Origin: Promethearchaeota archaeon
GTDB lineage: Archaea; Asgardarchaeota; Lokiarchaeia; Sigynarchaeales; SOKP01
Assembly: GCA_016839425.1 (NCBI GenBank)
Contig: JAEOUI010000026.1
Coordinates: 1-18,184 of the forward strand
Length of the DNA stretch: 18,184 nucleotides
Direction: 5' to 3'
Under the pieces are notes generated by a model. That model was not told the origin of the DNA. It saw nothing but the letters and a program-made list of their open reading frames with translations, and made no database searches. Positions within the stretch are counted from its first letter, which is position 1, and each line of letters begins with the position of its first letter. This document shows positions 15,230 through 18,184 of the stretch, piece by piece. A program made the translations under genes and the position numbers.

Positions 15230-16141
15230 TCATAAGCTTACACGATTTTCGCGGGGTAAATTCTGTATTCTCGAATCGTTGATATAAGTATCTAAAGTTT
15301 TGAGGAACATTTTTCGATCTTTTTGAATATTTAATGATTCGATCGAACAGAAATTGCTTACATGATCGTTAAAAACTTGAGAAGTAACATTTGGGCCTAA
15401 ATTTGCGATAATCTCTCTTTCTTCTCGAATACAATCGACGGGCTTTAGTAGTTCAAACCTTCCTGCCTCCCAATCCTCACAAAGAGGTGTATTAGGCAAG
15501 ATATTTAGTGTTCTAAATCTAAAAATCGTTGGATTAATCTCAGTTAACACTCGAGCAGTTTCTTTCACATGTTCTTCAGATAATTCGTAACTTCCCAATC
15601 CAAGCAACACATACATGCTTAATTTAATACCTGCATTCAATACTTTTTTCCCAGCTTTTATAAACGATTCCGCATTTGTTCCTTTTTTCATTATTCGTAA
15701 TATCTTACTGGATCCACTTTCCAAGCCCATATATACTATATCGAGGCCTGCATCAGCTAAAGATTTCAGCTCGTCGTCAGTTTTCTTTAAAACATCCAAT
15801 GCTTTACAATAACAACTTATTCTTGGAACATTTTTCAATTTCTCCCGAACTCGAGCGATTATCTTAACTAAATAATCCGTAGGGGCTGATGTTGGATTTC
15901 CTCCTGCTAAAAAAACTGGATATCCATGATAATTATGTGCCGCAAAACTATCAATGTCTCGATAAACATCTTCTAACGGTCGAATTGCATAATCTTGTGG
16001 TTTTTCACCATTCATTCCTTTATAAGTGGCGCAAAACCTACATTTATTCCACGAGCATCCCCCAGTAACGGCTATAAGTACTGAATATGCTTCGACAGGT
16101 GGTCTTATCAATATCACGGAAGGAGGTAATGACGAATTCAT
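15230..16141 (-). CDS. Radical SAM protein, Elp3/B12-type subfamily, function unknown
   Basis: This 303-residue protein has the cluster motif CSWNKCRFC (Cys29, 34, 37), a CX4CX2C spacing seen in a common group of uncharacterised radical SAM proteins with 'CWNKCTFC' motifs. FLAGGNPT (77-84) is the SAM-binding glycine motif, and IVYMGLESGSSKILRIMKKG (about 135-154) is typical of Elp3/MiaB/NifB-type radical SAM domains. No B12-binding, TRAM or SPASM domain is attached. It stands upstream of guaB on the same strand but separated by 96 bases, and shows no obvious functional link. It is expected to be a cytosolic oxygen-sensitive enzyme that cleaves S-adenosylmethionine; the substrate cannot be told from the sequence. 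Confidence 0.85.
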   Translation of the reverse strand: MNSSLPPSVILIRPPVEAYSVLIAVTGGCSWNKCRFCATYKGMNGEKPQDYAIRPLEDVYRDIDSFAAHNYHGYPVFLAGGNPTSAPTDYLVKIIARVREKLKNVPRISCYCKALDVLKKTDDELKSLADAGLDIVYMGLESGSSKILRIMKKGTNAESFIKAGKKVLNAGIKLSMYVLLGLGSYELSEEHVKETARVLTEINPTIFRFRTLNILPNTPLCEDWEAGRFELLKPVDCIREEREIIANLGPNVTSQVFNDHVSNFCSIESLNIQKDRKMFLKTLDTYINDSRIQNLPRENRVSL

Positions 16142-16430
16142 TTAAATCAATTTTGTAATTAAAAGTATTATCCTGTAAATGAGAATTATGAATTCAAAAA
16201 TTTAGATTTTTTGTTTTTATTCCATAAGAACAAATCCTTTGGAAAGATTTTGTTTTTCGTTCAAAAATTTTTTATTATTCAAGTTCTTTTTCACAACTTA
16301 ATAATTTTTTACTCCCATAATTAAAATATAAGGTTTTTTGAAGTGTACGAAAAAAGACATTTTTTTTAATTAAGCACAATTCATTCAAATATATTTTAAT
16401 ATATTCTAAATATATTCACACTCGAGATTT
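16142..16430. other. Divergent intergenic region
   Basis: No gene is seen between the divergent radical SAM and GTPase genes. It is extremely AT-rich. A weak interrupted dyad lies around 16230-16252 (ACAAATCCTTT / GGAAAGATTTTGT). The 3' end carries the GTPase promoter. Confidence 0.4.
16397..16403 (+). promoter_or_regulatory. TATA-like box of the small GTPase gene
   Basis: TTAATAT lies about 30 bases upstream of the ATG at 16431, which would give a nearly leaderless transcript. Several overlapping TATA-like words occur at 16387-16414, so the exact box is uncertain. Confidence 0.35.
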
Positions 16431-17030
16431 ATGTGGGCCGCTCAGAAAGATGTTGAATATGCATTTAAAATTGTGATCGTCGGTGCGGGCGGTGTGGGAA
16501 AGACTTGCTTGTTTAATCGATATTGTTTTAATTCTTTTAATATGAACACTGAAATGACCATTGGGATAAACTTTCACAGCACATATTTAAGGATTCAAAA
16601 AGACGATACCCAAAACCATACCGAACAAGAAAAATATGTCGCTAATTCAATTTTTGACATGAGTGGTCAAGAAAAATTCAAACCGTTGATAAAGAAATTT
16701 ATTGATGGTGCCAGTGGGGCATTACTCGTTTTCGATTCTATTAGTTTTTTATCATTCCAACAACTAGAATATTGGTACGATCAAGTTAAACAAAATTCCG
16801 TAGATCCCAATGTTCCGATACTACTCGTGGCTAGTAAAAGTGATCTACTACAAAAAACGCCCGAAGGAGAACATGTTAGTGAGGAAATTATTCAAGAATT
16901 TATTAAAGAACACGAAATTGCGGGATTTTATCGAACTTCTTCCTTAGAAAATTATAATGTTCTTGAAGTTTTTAAAACATTAACAAATCTAATGTTAAAA
17001 GCTTCGAAATTTCCTGCTCATGTAATCTAA
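16431..17030 (+). CDS. Rab/Ras-like small GTPase
   Basis: This 199-residue Ras-superfamily protein is characteristic of Asgard archaea. G1 is GAGGVGKT (18-25), the switch I threonine is Thr43 in MTIGINF, and G3 is DMSGQE (76-81) with the catalytic Gln80 kept. G4 is SKSD (135-138) in place of NKxD, and G5 is TSS (169-171) in place of TSA. An extra charged segment (about 56-69) separates the strands that bracket switch I and II. The C-terminus (FPAHVI) has no cysteine, so it is not prenylated like eukaryotic Rab/Ras, and no membrane helix is visible. It probably acts as a cytosolic GTP switch. The altered G4 may change guanine affinity. It is followed by an oligo-T terminator. Confidence 0.9.
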   Translation: MWAAQKDVEYAFKIVIVGAGGVGKTCLFNRYCFNSFNMNTEMTIGINFHSTYLRIQKDDTQNHTEQEKYVANSIFDMSGQEKFKPLIKKFIDGASGALLVFDSISFLSFQQLEYWYDQVKQNSVDPNVPILLVASKSDLLQKTPEGEHVSEEIIQEFIKEHEIAGFYRTSSLENYNVLEVFKTLTNLMLKASKFPAHVI

Positions 17031-17036
17031 AAAGCG

Positions 17037-17045
17037 TTTTTTTTT
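17037..17045 (+). terminator. Oligo-T terminator after the GTPase gene
   Basis: A run of nine T starts 7 bases after the stop codon, in the short gap before the convergent polyprenyl synthase gene. Confidence 0.55.
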
Positions 17046-17079
17046 AATAAAACTAAGAGTTTAATCATTGTTCTTTTAA

Positions 17080-18156
17080 TTATACTTCTCTCGTGTAGAT
17101 GTATTCTGTAAATTCTTCAAAAAAAGTTTTTTGTTCCTTATTAAGATCTGGATATATTTCTTTCAAGTCTTTTTTAGCTTGTTCAGTTAGATTTTTAGAA
17201 AAATGGTTAGCGATTGTAAAAGCGTTTGTGTCTTTAAATATTTCTTTTACTTGCTTTATATCGTCGCTCTTTAGTTTTTCAGTTTTAGAAAAAACTTCTT
17301 GTAATCTGTTTGATTGTTCTTCGTCTGTATTTTGAATCGCAATGATGTATATAAATTTTTTCTTTTGTTGCTGAATATCTTCTTCTAAATCTAAAATATC
17401 GTCCCTAATAGCATAAGCTTGCCCAATTTTGAGCATTGCATCGGATAAAGGTTGAATCTGATAATGTATATTCCCTCTTGCAAGTAATGCTCCAATTTTT
17501 GAGGCTTTCTCAAAGATTCTTGCTTTTTGAAGCTCGGCAATATTTAGATATTGCTCCATCGACAGTGTAATATTGTGATCTTCCATGTATTCCTCGATAA
17601 TTTGTCCTCTAATCAAATAATTTAATGCTTCTGAATACTCGTTGATTGCAAGTAATTTGATACTATCTGGAAATTTTGAGGCTTTAAGAACATCCAATCC
17701 AAGGAGATATCCAAGAGTACCGCCTAAAATACTTAAATCCCTCCCATATAACTCCTTTTTTTCTTCGGATCTCACGATGTTTTGATTTTTATATACCTTT
17801 TCAATGTCCTTTTTTAATTGAATATGAAATGTTGGGGCTCCTCTTCGAGTCAAGTCGTTATCGATAAGATCGTCATGTATGAGATGTCCCTCGTGTAAAA
17901 GCTCAACCGCAATGGATGCCCTCCTGACGGTATCGATATTATCTTCCAAGTACATGCGATTCACAATCCCCCCAAAAGCCGCAATGAGCAAAATTGGATG
18001 AATTCTTTTAGCTTTTTGATTGATCGAAAATTTCTCTAATTGCTTGATGAAATCCTTTATTAGAAGGTCGTTTTCGCTTTTCCTCATTTCTTTGAAATAA
18101 TCTTCTAATATAACATCAATTGCGGCTTTTTCAGTTTTAAGGAACTCTTCAATCAT
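17080..18156 (-). CDS. Polyprenyl diphosphate synthase (GGPP/FPP synthase family)
   Basis: Trans-prenyltransferase that extends allylic diphosphates with isopentenyl diphosphate; in archaea this supplies geranylgeranyl or longer chains for ether lipids or quinones. At 358 residues it is all-helical and slightly longer than usual. The first aspartate-rich motif is HDDLIDNDLTRRG (94-106; Asp95, Asp96, Asp99) and the second is RDDILD (251-256). A GQ pair (184-185) is also present. Gly90 and His91, at the positions before the first motif that set chain length, leave room for products longer than farnesyl; this is inference. After the second motif the usual 'GKP..SDl.eGK' loop is replaced by a shorter acidic-to-lysine stretch (EEDIQQQKKKFIY). 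The ATG lies 28 bases from the window end, so its promoter may be only partly present. Confidence 0.9.
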   Translation of the reverse strand: MIEEFLKTEKAAIDVILEDYFKEMRKSENDLLIKDFIKQLEKFSINQKAKRIHPILLIAAFGGIVNRMYLEDNIDTVRRASIAVELLHEGHLIHDDLIDNDLTRRGAPTFHIQLKKDIEKVYKNQNIVRSEEKKELYGRDLSILGGTLGYLLGLDVLKASKFPDSIKLLAINEYSEALNYLIRGQIIEEYMEDHNITLSMEQYLNIAELQKARIFEKASKIGALLARGNIHYQIQPLSDAMLKIGQAYAIRDDILDLEEDIQQQKKKFIYIIAIQNTDEEQSNRLQEVFSKTEKLKSDDIKQVKEIFKDTNAFTIANHFSKNLTEQAKKDLKEIYPDLNKEQKTFFEEFTEYIYTREV

Positions 18157-18184
18157 AATTGTAAAACTTTATAGTTTTATTTAC

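Noticed and set aside
16230..16252. Dyad in the divergent region as a terminator
   Set aside because: Both flanking genes point away from it, and pairing is interrupted with almost no loop.
1..18184. tRNA, rRNA, CRISPR array, transposon or prophage
   Set aside because: No T-loop consensus in a cloverleaf context, no regularly spaced repeats, and no transposase, integrase or capsid-like frames were seen.

Overview
The window is AT-rich archaeal DNA, most likely from an Asgard (Promethearchaeota, Lokiarchaeia-like) genome. The evidence is a Rab/Ras-like small GTPase, a Roadblock/LC7 protein, an archaeal RadA whose Walker A motif is worded like eukaryotic Rad51, TTTATATA-type TATA boxes just ahead of several start codons, Shine-Dalgarno-like sites on some genes only, a polyprenyl diphosphate synthase and a surface protein with a PGY/F-type C-terminal anchor. 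The phylum is an inference; no rRNA or tRNA gene was seen.

Layout. 1-620: tail of an unidentified gene, a strong hairpin, then a small ArsR-like winged-helix gene. 620-3383: a tandem-duplicated Lrp/AsnC regulator on the minus strand, divergent from a two-gene set (Cys-rich DUF3795-type protein, then an alpha/alpha-toroid protein). 3401-5394: minus-strand pair resembling the widespread 'putative DNA modification/repair' module, a radical SAM enzyme plus a DUF4130-type partner. The radical SAM gene is cut by one in-frame TAA; its helix-hairpin-helix tail continues in the same frame for 89 codons and ends in an ATGA overlap with the partner. 5662-7605: Roadblock/LC7 protein and aspartate kinase with two ACT domains. 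7614-11147 (minus): secreted anchored protein, phosphoglucose isomerase (TTG start), and RadA with an added N-terminal zinc finger and acidic linker. 11324-11949 (minus): a small winged-helix gene whose consensus promoter is flanked by a 14-bp inverted repeat. 11950-15133 (minus): guaB then purH, which make IMP and carry it towards GMP. 15230-18156: a second radical SAM protein, the small GTPase (plus) and the polyprenyl synthase (minus).

Most genes are core metabolism or information processing (purine synthesis, aspartate-family amino acids, sugar phosphate metabolism, isoprenoid lipids, recombination) with Asgard-type signalling proteins between them. There is no transposase, integrase, CRISPR array or phage gene. 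The points most worth a second look are the interrupted radical SAM/HhH gene, the RadA N-terminal architecture, the inverted repeat around the promoter of the small winged-helix gene, and the GTPase with altered nucleotide-binding motifs.
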